64,000 nucleotides of DNA, taken from JAYEHL01 sp041653935. Lineage in GTDB: Bacteria > Chloroflexota > Dehalococcoidia > E44-bin15. The stretch spans positions 186,001 through 250,000 of the forward strand of contig JBAZEO010000002.1 of assembly GCA_041653935.1 (NCBI GenBank), read 5' to 3'. The notes below the pieces were generated by a model, which was not told the DNA's origin, ran no database searches, and was given only the letters and a program-made list of their open reading frames with translations. Shown here one piece after another: positions 17,163 to 24,502 of the stretch; the stretch's first letter is position 1, and each line of letters begins with the position of its first letter. The position numbers were made by a program, and so were the translations under genes.

Positions 17163-18191
17163 ATGACGACAGAACCTGATTTCATCAGTAGTCTTGAGAC
17201 GAAAGTTGCAGAGCAACTGAGGGCTCAGCGTGTCGGCTACCTTCTGGGAGCTGGTTCATCGTACTTGAATGGTACCGGATATCCGCTCGCATCTGAGCTT
17301 TGGAATCTCATCAAAGACCGGATCACAGATACACCAAAGCGCGACGAAATTCAGGAGAAACTAAACAACGGGGCGGAGGGGATTGAGCAAGCCCTCGACC
17401 TACTTGACGATGGCGGGGCAGTGGACACGCCATATCGGCATCTTGTAACAGCGGCCATCGCTGAACTGTTCCTACCCATGAACCCAAATCTCGACGTCCA
17501 TATTGAGTTTGTGCGTCGGTTATCCCAACGCAGTGACCCCTATGTAAAAGTGTTCAGCCTGAACTACGACCCGTTGCTTGAACGTGCCGCTGAGACTGCT
17601 AATGTCCGAGTGGCAGACGGATTCCTCGGTGTGGAGCATGCCTTTTTTGATTCAGCCGTATTCGAAGAACGCATCGGCCGGATTCGCGGCTCTCACAAGG
17701 GCCGCCAGTTCGAAGAGACAGTAAAGCCGATTCACATCTTCAAGCTTCACGGTTCCCTAGGATGGTACGAATGTCCTCAACATGGAGTGCGGCGCTGCAC
17801 ATACGGGACTCCAGTTCCAAACGGCACAAAACGATTGATGGTTCCACCACAACGTAGAAAGGCAACAGACACCATGTTCCCCCCATATTCCGCACTGTGG
17901 TCCGCCTTTCGCGGGTGCTTAAGCCACAACGCGAATCCGCTCAACCGTTTGGCCTGCTTCGGGTACGGCTTCACTGACGAACACATAAATACCGTCATTG
18001 AAGCCGCTCTTGCACGGCCGAATTTCACTTTGCTTATTCTCACGCGGGTACTGCCAGAGACTGCATGGAACCGCTGGAGCGTTAAGACGAACGCAGTTGT
18101 AGTTACAGAAGCACGGTGTTCACTAAAGGGTACGGTTGGCCCCGGCCATGCCGACCTCTGGCGCTTTGAACGACTCTGCAAGGAGGTTTAG
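17163..18191 (+). CDS. SIR2-domain protein of a SIR2-HerA defence-type pair
   Basis: A 342-residue sirtuin-fold protein. The NAD-binding GAGSS is at residues 29-33, SLNYD at 132-136 (N134, D136), FKLHGSLGW with the catalytic His H196, and a GYGFTDEHIN segment at 267-276, so it should be a competent NAD hydrolase. In known anti-phage systems of this kind a SIR2 protein assembles with a HerA-like ATPase and depletes NAD+ on infection. Here the HerA gene follows after three bases, which supports that pairing. No transmembrane or signal segments are seen. GC content is lower than in the preceding catabolic genes. Confidence 0.85.
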   Translation: MTTEPDFISSLETKVAEQLRAQRVGYLLGAGSSYLNGTGYPLASELWNLIKDRITDTPKRDEIQEKLNNGAEGIEQALDLLDDGGAVDTPYRHLVTAAIAELFLPMNPNLDVHIEFVRRLSQRSDPYVKVFSLNYDPLLERAAETANVRVADGFLGVEHAFFDSAVFEERIGRIRGSHKGRQFEETVKPIHIFKLHGSLGWYECPQHGVRRCTYGTPVPNGTKRLMVPPQRRKATDTMFPPYSALWSAFRGCLSHNANPLNRLACFGYGFTDEHINTVIEAALARPNFTLLILTRVLPETAWNRWSVKTNAVVVTEARCSLKGTVGPGHADLWRFERLCKEV

Positions 18192-18194
18192 ATA

Positions 18195-19886
18195 ATGTCC
18201 GATGCTATCAATACCGTGATCGGCCACATCATCGATGTCCAGGGAAACCTTCTCATAGCAACCTTGGTCGAGGACGAACAGGGCCGCACGCCGACTATCA
18301 CCATTGGCGATGAGGACGTCTTGGTTGGACAGCTTGGCTCATACGTCGCAGTCAAACAAAACGATGTTCACCTCATTGCAATTGTGACTCGCATAGCCGA
18401 GCAAGAAGCACTCGCCGCACCGACGATCGAGACACCTGGCGAAGATTCAGCCAGATTGCCCTTCGCCAAACGAATCGTCCGACTCACGCCAGTCGGTTCG
18501 GTAACCGCAGACGGCCTGTTTGAGCGTGGTGTTTCAACGTACCCAACCACAGGGGCGGAAGTCCACGCAATCAGTTCAAACGACGTCGCCAAGATGTTCG
18601 ACCGCTTCCAGTCTAAAGGCCTCGATGTAGGCACGCTTATCTCGCACCCCTCCCTCAAGGTCTATCTAGATCCAACGAACCTTTTTGGGCGGCATTCTGC
18701 CATCTTGGGCCAAACGGGGGCAGGGAAGTCGTGGACTGTAGCTTCGCTCGTACAAAAAACAGTTGCCGTGATGCCGAAGGCCCACATCATCATCTTAGAC
18801 CTGCACGGCGAGTATTGCTGGAAGCGAGCAGACAAGCAGTACTTTGCTTTTAACGACGCGATAGTCCGGCATGTCGATGCGCGTGAACTGGAGATTCCTT
18901 ACTGGCTTATGACCTACACGGAACTCTGCGACCTTCTGATCGAGCACGGTGAGAGGGAGGCTACAAATCAAACAGCGTTCTTCCGTGACTGCTTGCTGGA
19001 AGGACGGCAGCGCGAGAATACCACAGCCACTCCTCCACTTGGCCTTACTAGAGTAACCGTAGACACACCAATTTACTTCTCTCTTGAAGATATCTTGACC
19101 AAGGTGCGCACGAAGAACGTTGAGCGAGTCGGCAACAGGCAGGGGCCAATGTTCGGCGACTTTGATAGATTTCTCATGCGTATAGAAAGCAAGCTCAACG
19201 ACTCGCGATACGACTTCTTGCTCAAACCAAAGAACCGTAACACATCGGCTTCGCTGTCGGACATGCTACGAGACTTCGTAGGGCTTGGTACAAAGAAGGT
19301 CGCAGTGACAGTCATCGATCTCAGTTCAGTGCCATTCGATGTGCGCCCGACAGTCGCGGCGCAAATCGGACGTTTGGCATTCGAGTTCAACTATTGGAAC
19401 CCTGAGTACCGTGATTTCCCGCTTCTTCTTGTCTGCGAAGAAGCACATGTCTACATACCTCGAGCTGCCGAAAGCCAATTTGCTGGCTCGCGAAAGTCAA
19501 TGGAGCGGATTGCCAAAGAGGGTCGGAAGTATGGCGTTGGACTTATGGTCGTCAGTCAACGCCCCCACGAGGTCTCCGAGACGGTGCTCTCACAATGTGG
19601 GACATTCATCTGCCTGCGTATCACCAACCCCGATGACCAGAGTTACGTGCGGAGCTTAGTGCCGGAGAGCGAGGGGGACTTAGTCAGTGTTCTGGCTGGA
19701 TTGGGTCGAGGTGAGGCACTCGTGCTCGGGGAGGCAGTCCCGCTGCCAACTCGAGTTCAGTTCTATCGACCGAGCCCGGCTCCAAACAGCGATGATGTAG
19801 ACTTCTACACGAAGTGGAAGGACGGGGCTACGGACTTGAACGTGGATAATATCGTCAAGCGCTGGCGCAGTCAGGAACGCACCTAA
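18195..19886 (+). CDS. HerA-like hexameric ATPase (DUF87/FtsK-HerA family)
   Basis: A 563-residue ATPase. An N-terminal beta-barrel HAS-like domain (about residues 5-75) is followed by Walker A GQTGAGKS at 172-179, IIILDLHGEY just after it, Walker B LLLVCEEAHVYIPR near 410-424 and the LRITNPDDQSYVRSL arginine-finger region near 475-490. HerA proteins form DNA-translocating hexamers. With the SIR2 gene directly upstream it matches the SIR2-HerA defence architecture rather than the archaeal HerA-NurA repair operon, although resolvase-related genes do follow. The start is the ATG following the SIR2 stop, with AAGGAGG inside the SIR2 end. Confidence 0.87.
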   Translation: MSDAINTVIGHIIDVQGNLLIATLVEDEQGRTPTITIGDEDVLVGQLGSYVAVKQNDVHLIAIVTRIAEQEALAAPTIETPGEDSARLPFAKRIVRLTPVGSVTADGLFERGVSTYPTTGAEVHAISSNDVAKMFDRFQSKGLDVGTLISHPSLKVYLDPTNLFGRHSAILGQTGAGKSWTVASLVQKTVAVMPKAHIIILDLHGEYCWKRADKQYFAFNDAIVRHVDARELEIPYWLMTYTELCDLLIEHGEREATNQTAFFRDCLLEGRQRENTTATPPLGLTRVTVDTPIYFSLEDILTKVRTKNVERVGNRQGPMFGDFDRFLMRIESKLNDSRYDFLLKPKNRNTSASLSDMLRDFVGLGTKKVAVTVIDLSSVPFDVRPTVAAQIGRLAFEFNYWNPEYRDFPLLLVCEEAHVYIPRAAESQFAGSRKSMERIAKEGRKYGVGLMVVSQRPHEVSETVLSQCGTFICLRITNPDDQSYVRSLVPESEGDLVSVLAGLGRGEALVLGEAVPLPTRVQFYRPSPAPNSDDVDFYTKWKDGATDLNVDNIVKRWRSQERT

Positions 19887-19918
19887 GAATCCGCCACCAC
19901 TACCCTCACACGCGGATC

Positions 19919-19931
19919 AGTTTAAGAAACT
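19919..19931 (+). promoter_or_regulatory. Dyad resembling the shared island motif, site 3
   Basis: AGTTT-AAG-AAACT is an inverted repeat sharing the AGTTTAA core of the two upstream motifs. It lies 30 bases before the PF10107-like pair, and an AGGAGG follows at 19947. Confidence 0.35.
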
Positions 19932-19960
19932 ATATTAAACCATTCAGGAGGCATCGAACT

Positions 19961-20470
19961 ATGACACACAAAATCATCCAACAGTTGGTGACCATCCCAG
20001 GACTCAAGATTGAATGTCCAGAATGCAATGGGGAATTTTCAATAAAAAAAGCTAAGCTTTTTAGTATGTATGACACGTATCCCCCCGCAGCTCAGAAAAT
20101 CATTAGTGAGCGTCTTGAATACGCAAATGACCTGAAACAGGAGTTAAAAGAACGAAAGAAACAGTTAACCGAAAACAAGAAGAAGAAACCTGAAAAGATA
20201 GCCGTTGCCGCTCTGACGAGTAATTTCGGCCAAATCAGCGAGCAAATTCTTCCCGCATTTCTTAAGTTCCCATACAAGCAGAACGAGTGCCGACCACTAT
20301 TCAAACCAATTGATTATATCGTTTTCGCTGGCCTCTCCAGAAAGAGCCGCGTTGAGGCCATTAAGTTTGTTGACGTGAAAACTGGCGATAGCAGCCTTAC
20401 TAAGAGAGAGCGGCAGATTCGGGATCGCGTGACTGAGGGAAAAATCAAACATAAGGTAATCAACCGATGA
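19961..20470 (+). CDS. Holliday-junction-resolvase-related endonuclease (PF10107-like)
   Basis: A 169-residue protein with an N-terminal zinc-knuckle-like pair C19-x2-C22, a Lys/Glu-rich coiled coil (about 50-78) and a C-terminal PD-(D/E)xK-type core: D118 in PIDYIVFAGL, then FVDVKTG with D138 and K140, then an RERQIRD helix with E150. This order matches the endonuclease family related to archaeal Holliday junction resolvases. All nuclease positions appear intact. An AGGAGG precedes the ATG. Its stop overlaps the next gene by four bases. It follows a HerA gene, and archaeal HerA partners with nucleases, so it may be part of the same system. The family match is from memory and needs a profile search. 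Confidence 0.7.
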   Translation: MTHKIIQQLVTIPGLKIECPECNGEFSIKKAKLFSMYDTYPPAAQKIISERLEYANDLKQELKERKKQLTENKKKKPEKIAVAALTSNFGQISEQILPAFLKFPYKQNECRPLFKPIDYIVFAGLSRKSRVEAIKFVDVKTGDSSLTKRERQIRDRVTEGKIKHKVINR

Positions 20471-21003
20471 ATGCCCTTATTCAAACAATTGATGGCATTC
20501 AGGAAGTTCTTGCTATTTGTCCATGTTGTGGCAATATCTTTAGATTGGTTGAGGGGAAATTCATCTTCCCTAAGAAACACCCTAAGACATGTGAGTATCA
20601 CGAGCTAGTCGCTCGTGAAAACAAACTTGCGGCTGAAGATGAGCGCTTGGAATCTGCTGAAGAAAGATTCAAAGAAAGTATTAAGAATCAGAAAGCGCGT
20701 TTAAGAGAACTTGGCCTGCAAGAGGCAAAGAGGATGTTAAAGAAAATTGACCCAACATTCTCGGCTAAGAATATAAATCCACAAGACGTCAAGGTCATTT
20801 TCGATCCGGTTGAATATGTTATTTTCCATGGGCTCAACTCGGAAGAGGGTGTTAAGCTTGTGGAGTTTATTAGCAGGTCACCTGATAGCAAAACGCAAGA
20901 GACGATTGTTAACTCAATTGATATGACCATCCGAAATGGAGATGTAGAATTCGAGACTCTACGTATGAGAGACGATGGCTCATTCGATATTAAGAAAGCA
21001 TGA
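20467..21003 (+). CDS. PF10107-like paralogue lacking the nuclease signature
   Basis: A 178-residue protein built like its upstream neighbour: C18-x2-C21 knuckle, a charged coiled coil (about 45-85) and a C-terminal core opening with VEYVIFHGLN. Where the first protein has FVDVKTG, this one has FISRSPD, so the Asp and Lys of the DxK signature are both replaced by Ser (near 136 and 138). It should therefore not cleave DNA by the family mechanism. The ATGA overlap implies coupled synthesis, and an active/inactive heterodimer is a reasonable inference. It is AT-rich like the rest of the island edge. It could also be a decaying duplicate, though the frame is fully open. Confidence 0.65.
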   Translation: MNALIQTIDGIQEVLAICPCCGNIFRLVEGKFIFPKKHPKTCEYHELVARENKLAAEDERLESAEERFKESIKNQKARLRELGLQEAKRMLKKIDPTFSAKNINPQDVKVIFDPVEYVIFHGLNSEEGVKLVEFISRSPDSKTQETIVNSIDMTIRNGDVEFETLRMRDDGSFDIKKA

Positions 21004-21041
21004 ATTATCTAACAACAGATGCAATGAATGTTAACATCCCC

Positions 21042-22229
21042 CTAACCTAACCCAAACTCCTCCGCGGCCTTCTTGAACCTCGGCAGCGCGCCCTCGATAA
21101 CGCGGTCATCAACACAGTAGGAGATGCGGAAATAACCGGGCGCGCCGAAACCGCGACCCGGCACAACAAGCACGTTCTGCTTAAGCAGCGCATCGACGAA
21201 TTTCATCTCATCTGCAACCGGAGATTTAGGGAACATATAGAAAGCGCCCTGAGGCTTCACGATGGAATAGCCCATCTTAACTAGTCCGTTGTACAGCATG
21301 TCGCGCTTGCGCACATACTGGCCGATGTCGACGGTTACTTCCTGCAGGTCGCGTACCACGTTCTGCATCAGCGCAGGCGCATTAACAAAGCCCAGGGTGC
21401 GGTTGCAAAAGACCATACCGGCAATCAGTTCATCCCGCCCGCCGCAAGCGGGATTTATGGCGATATAGCCGATGCGCTCGCCCGGCAACGCCAGGTCCTT
21501 GGAGTAGGACGTGACCACCATCGACCGCGGATGATACGGGAACACATACGGGCCGTCCGCGCCGTCGTACGTCAGCCTCCTGTAGATATCATCGCTGATG
21601 AGATAGATCTCCGTCCCCAGCGCCGCTTCCTTCTTGCGCAGCACCTCGCCGATGCCCTTGAGCACCTTGCCGCCGTAAACCGCGCCCGTGGGGTTGTTGG
21701 GCGAGTTGATGATGACGGCCTTTGTTTTCTTCGTGATGCTCTTCTCCAACGACTTCAGGTCGGGCATGAAACGACTATCGGTGGGAACGATCACGGGCAC
21801 GGCTTGCACGTTGTCGATGTAGTAGACGTACTCGACGAAATACGGAGCGAAGATGATGACCTCGTCGCCCGTATCGGCGATGGTTTTGAGCGCCACGTTG
21901 AGGCCGCCGGCGGCGCCGCACGTCATGACGATATCGCCTGTCGAGAAAGAAAGACCGGTCTGTGATGAAAGGTATTTCGCGACTGAGGCGCGGGTCTCGG
22001 GGTAGCCGGCGTTGGGCATGTAGCGGTGCATGCCGGCGACGGGTTTATCGATCCACTTGTGAAGCTCGCGGCGGAATGCCTGAGGCGGCTCGATTATGGG
22101 GTTGCCCAGCGAGAAGTCGAAGACGTTCTCCTCGCCGTATTTCTTCTTAAGGGCGATCCCCTCCTCAAACATCTTCCTGATCCACCCGCCCTCGGACATC
22201 TGCTTTTTAAGTTTTCGGGAGACTGCCAC
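21042..22229 (-). CDS. Class I/II PLP-dependent aminotransferase
   Basis: A 395-residue fold-type I aminotransferase. MPNAGYPETR is near residues 71-80 and NSPNNPTG at 175-182, with SDDIY near 212-216. The PLP lysine is K244 in SYSKDLALPG, followed by ERIGY, the phosphate-binding Arg region. The sequence is closest in style to aspartate/aromatic aminotransferases of the I-gamma group, and would supply or consume aryl pyruvates for the IorAB/PaaK route. The exact amino-acid preference is not visible. It is convergent with the defence island, which ends 38 bases away. DAHP synthase upstream on the same strand supports a role around aromatic amino acids. Confidence 0.9.
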   Translation of the reverse strand: MAVSRKLKKQMSEGGWIRKMFEEGIALKKKYGEENVFDFSLGNPIIEPPQAFRRELHKWIDKPVAGMHRYMPNAGYPETRASVAKYLSSQTGLSFSTGDIVMTCGAAGGLNVALKTIADTGDEVIIFAPYFVEYVYYIDNVQAVPVIVPTDSRFMPDLKSLEKSITKKTKAVIINSPNNPTGAVYGGKVLKGIGEVLRKKEAALGTEIYLISDDIYRRLTYDGADGPYVFPYHPRSMVVTSYSKDLALPGERIGYIAINPACGGRDELIAGMVFCNRTLGFVNAPALMQNVVRDLQEVTVDIGQYVRKRDMLYNGLVKMGYSIVKPQGAFYMFPKSPVADEMKFVDALLKQNVLVVPGRGFGAPGYFRISYCVDDRVIEGALPRFKKAAEEFGLG

Positions 22230-22296
22230 TTGTGGCCTCTTTTCTACGAGGCAGACGAATGATATATAAAAATCGCCGGTGGTACCGGCGATTTGC

Positions 22297-22518
22297 TTAG
22301 TTATCTAATCTAACGGAGCGCTCCTGCAAAAGCTCGCTGTAGTGCACCAGCGGCTCGCAATTCACCTCGCTGGCCACGACCAGGTACTCGTCATCGGCCA
22401 TGAATTCCCTGATGGCCATGTTCACCAGTTGAGAGAGAGAACAAGAAGTGTGTGCTGCCTTCTTCTGCAGCACTTCATGCAGATCGGGATCAAGATCGAT
22501 AGTTACACTATTCGCCAT
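22297..22518 (-). CDS. Ribbon-helix-helix (CopG-like) small DNA-binding protein
   Basis: A 73-residue protein. The N-terminal strand VTIDLDPDLHEVLQKKA and following helix SLSQLVNMAIREFM (about residues 25-38) match the ribbon-helix-helix fold used by antitoxin-type repressors and transcription factors. The C-terminal 30 residues are acidic and may bind a partner. No toxin gene is adjacent: the next genes are an aminotransferase and DAHP synthase, with only 50 bases to the latter. GAGGAG lies 11 bases before the ATG. It could be a solitary regulator of the flanking aromatic-amino-acid genes or an orphan antitoxin. Confidence 0.65.
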   Translation of the reverse strand: MANSVTIDLDPDLHEVLQKKAAHTSCSLSQLVNMAIREFMADDEYLVVASEVNCEPLVHYSELLQERSVRLDN

Positions 22519-22568
22519 AGGCTTTGTGACTCCTCTCTATGATTCCTGTCGATCATTATACAACTTAT

Positions 22569-23585
22569 TTACATAGAGCGCCCCACCGCCTCGGCGATGG
22601 GCTTGAGCTCGGTCATGAGTTTCTTGAAGGCGGGGATGTTCAGCGACTGCAGACCATCCACCAGCGCCTTCGCCGGATTGGGGTGCACTTCGATCAGCAA
22701 CCCGTCGGCTCCCGCAGCTATTGCAGCTTTAGCGATGCTCGGCACGTAAAGGGCATTCCCCGCAGCGTGGCTGGGATCGACGATCACGGGGAGGTGGCTC
22801 ACAGTCTTCACCACCGCGATCGAGCTGATATCCATGGAGAAGCGGATGCTGTCTTCGTATGTCCTGATGCCGCGCTCGCACAGTATCACGCGGCGGTTGC
22901 CCCCCGCCATGAGGTAATCGGCTGCGGTGAGCCACTCGGTAACGGTAGCGGAGAGCCCCCTCTTGAGCAGGACGGGGTGTTTCAGCTTGCTGAGTTCCTT
23001 TAACAGCGAGAAGTTCTGCATATTGCGTGCCCCGACCTGTATGATATCGGCATACTCCACCATCATCTCGATATCATGCACATCTACGATCTCTGTGATG
23101 ATGGGCAGGCCGAACTCGCGTTTGACCTTGGACAGCATCTCCAGGGCTTCTTTGCCCAATCCCTGAAAGCTGAATGGCGATGTGCGCGGCTTGAAGGCCC
23201 CGCCGCGAAGGATGAGGCCGCCGCATTCCTGCACCGCCGCCGCCGTCTCTATGAGCTGGCCCTCGCTCTCAACGGCGCAGGGCCCGGCCATAACGACGAT
23301 GCGCTGACCGCCGATCTCCACACCGGAGACATTCACTTTGCTCGGCCGCGGATGGAACTCGCGCGACGCCAGCTTGTAGGGCTTCATGACGCGGGTGACG
23401 CTCTGCACGCCGGGCAGGACGGCGAAAACATCCGTGTGCACCTTGCCGGTATCGCTGCCGAGGACCGCGACGACCACTTTCTCCGTGCCCAGGTTCAGCT
23501 GGACATCAAAACCAAAGGAATGAGCCCTCTCAACTACACCATCGACCTCTTGCTGCGAGGCCCCTCTTTTCATTTCTACGATCAT
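22569..23585 (-). CDS. aroF: 3-deoxy-7-phosphoheptulonate (DAHP) synthase
   Basis: A 338-residue type I-beta DAHP synthase, the first enzyme of the shikimate pathway, condensing PEP with erythrose 4-phosphate. An N-terminal ferredoxin-like regulatory domain of about 70 residues, as in Thermotoga-type enzymes, precedes the barrel. The barrel shows GPCAVESEGQ near 98-107, KPRTSPFSFQGLG near 132-144, GARNMQNF, LLKRGLSAT and the C-terminal metal-binding IVDPSHAAGN and EVHPNP segments. The N-terminal domain usually mediates feedback inhibition by Tyr or Phe. Gene symbol usage varies (aroF/aroG). Confidence 0.93.
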   Translation of the reverse strand: MIVEMKRGASQQEVDGVVERAHSFGFDVQLNLGTEKVVVAVLGSDTGKVHTDVFAVLPGVQSVTRVMKPYKLASREFHPRPSKVNVSGVEIGGQRIVVMAGPCAVESEGQLIETAAAVQECGGLILRGGAFKPRTSPFSFQGLGKEALEMLSKVKREFGLPIITEIVDVHDIEMMVEYADIIQVGARNMQNFSLLKELSKLKHPVLLKRGLSATVTEWLTAADYLMAGGNRRVILCERGIRTYEDSIRFSMDISSIAVVKTVSHLPVIVDPSHAAGNALYVPSIAKAAIAAGADGLLIEVHPNPAKALVDGLQSLNIPAFKKLMTELKPIAEAVGRSM

Positions 23586-23670
23586 ACGCGCTCACTCCCT
23601 TTCGAAATATAGCTATATTATACGACTAATAACAGCTGCGGGATATATACCGGCGATATTTTGGTGTCCC

Positions 23671-23724
23671 GTAGGGGCGATCCTTGTGATCGCCCGCGGC
23701 GGGCGAATAATTATTCGCCCCTAC
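23671..23724. repeat. Paired-palindrome repeat (GTAGGGGC family)
   Basis: A 54-bp unit bounded by GTAGGGGCG/CGCCCCTAC and containing two inner palindromes (GGGCGAT/ATCGCCC and GGGCGAAT/ATTCGCCC). It is related to units at 37.2, 47.5 and 51.1 kb. Confidence 0.75.
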
Positions 23725-23934
23725 ACGACGACCAACGTGATGAAAATTACAACCACCCGTTCTCAGCTGCGGCGCGCGGAGTTGTTTGTATGTGCACGGC
23801 ACTTCGTCCGTGCACATACATTAAGGTTTACTAAGTGCTGTAATACATACCTTTAGCCGAGCATTCCAACGATACGGAGGTCGACATACTGCTACAGCCC
23901 TCTACCATGTAATGGGGAGAGGTTAGCTTACAAA

Positions 23935-24067
23935 GAGGTGCAGGAGAATCATCTCCTGCCAGGGGTTTGGGGGTGTCCCCCAAAATCAAAGTCCCCCAAC
24001 GTATGGGGGACTAACAGGGGGTTCGGTTGTTGTTTCCCCCTTTTCAAGGGGGACAGCAGGGGATTGA
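23935..24067 (+). repeat. Multi-hairpin interspersed repeat, copy B
   Basis: All four hairpins of the family are present with perfect arms, ending in GGGGATTGAC. With the palindromic unit at 23671 it fills most of the 480-base gap between DAHP synthase and the thioesterase, where no gene is seen. Confidence 0.85.
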
Positions 24068-24472
24068 CTACGTGCGAGACCCGATGCACACGGTTGTGCC
24101 CGTGGCCCGCGCGATCTCGTTGCCCTTGGCATCGCAGACCTTCATCTCCGATGTCCCCATACGCTTGCCCGCATGAATAACCCTCGACTCCGCATATATC
24201 GTCTCGCCGACGGCCGGAGCCTTCATGAAATGAACGTTCATTTGGACAGCGACATGAATATTATCCAGCGTGTTGCAGGCGCAGCCGAAGGCCTGGTCGA
24301 GGACAGTTGTGACTATGCCACCGTGCACCATGTTCTCCCAGTTAAGATGCTCCTTCTTCAGCTCCATCTGAACCTTGGCGTACCCCTTCGACAGATCGAC
24401 CAGCTTCATGCCCATAAAAACAGCGCACGGCGACTCATCGAACTTCTTGCGCATCTCATTAATATCTGCCAT
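24068..24472 (-). CDS. PaaI-type hotdog-fold acyl-CoA thioesterase
   Basis: A 134-residue hotdog protein. The central LNWENMVHGGIVTTVLDQAFGCA segment (near residues 42-64) has the HGG and acidic residue of the PaaI/4HBT thioesterases, which hydrolyse aryl- or medium-chain acyl-CoA. The second half shows the paired strands HVAVQMNVHFMKAPAVGETIYAE. The ATG at 24472 is preferred over an in-frame GTG 12 bases upstream, because GTGAGG then serves as the ribosome-binding site. It is plausibly connected with aryl-CoA turnover by PaaK. It ends at the edge of a repeat element, without truncation of the fold. Confidence 0.82.
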   Translation of the reverse strand: MADINEMRKKFDESPCAVFMGMKLVDLSKGYAKVQMELKKEHLNWENMVHGGIVTTVLDQAFGCACNTLDNIHVAVQMNVHFMKAPAVGETIYAESRVIHAGKRMGTSEMKVCDAKGNEIARATGTTVCIGSRT

Positions 24473-24502
24473 CGACTGCCTCACAAATAATAGATCGACT
24501 TG

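Noticed and set aside
22297..22518. Toxin-antitoxin pair at the ribbon-helix-helix gene
   Set aside because: No small toxin-like ORF lies on the same strand within 300 bases; neighbours are metabolic enzymes.
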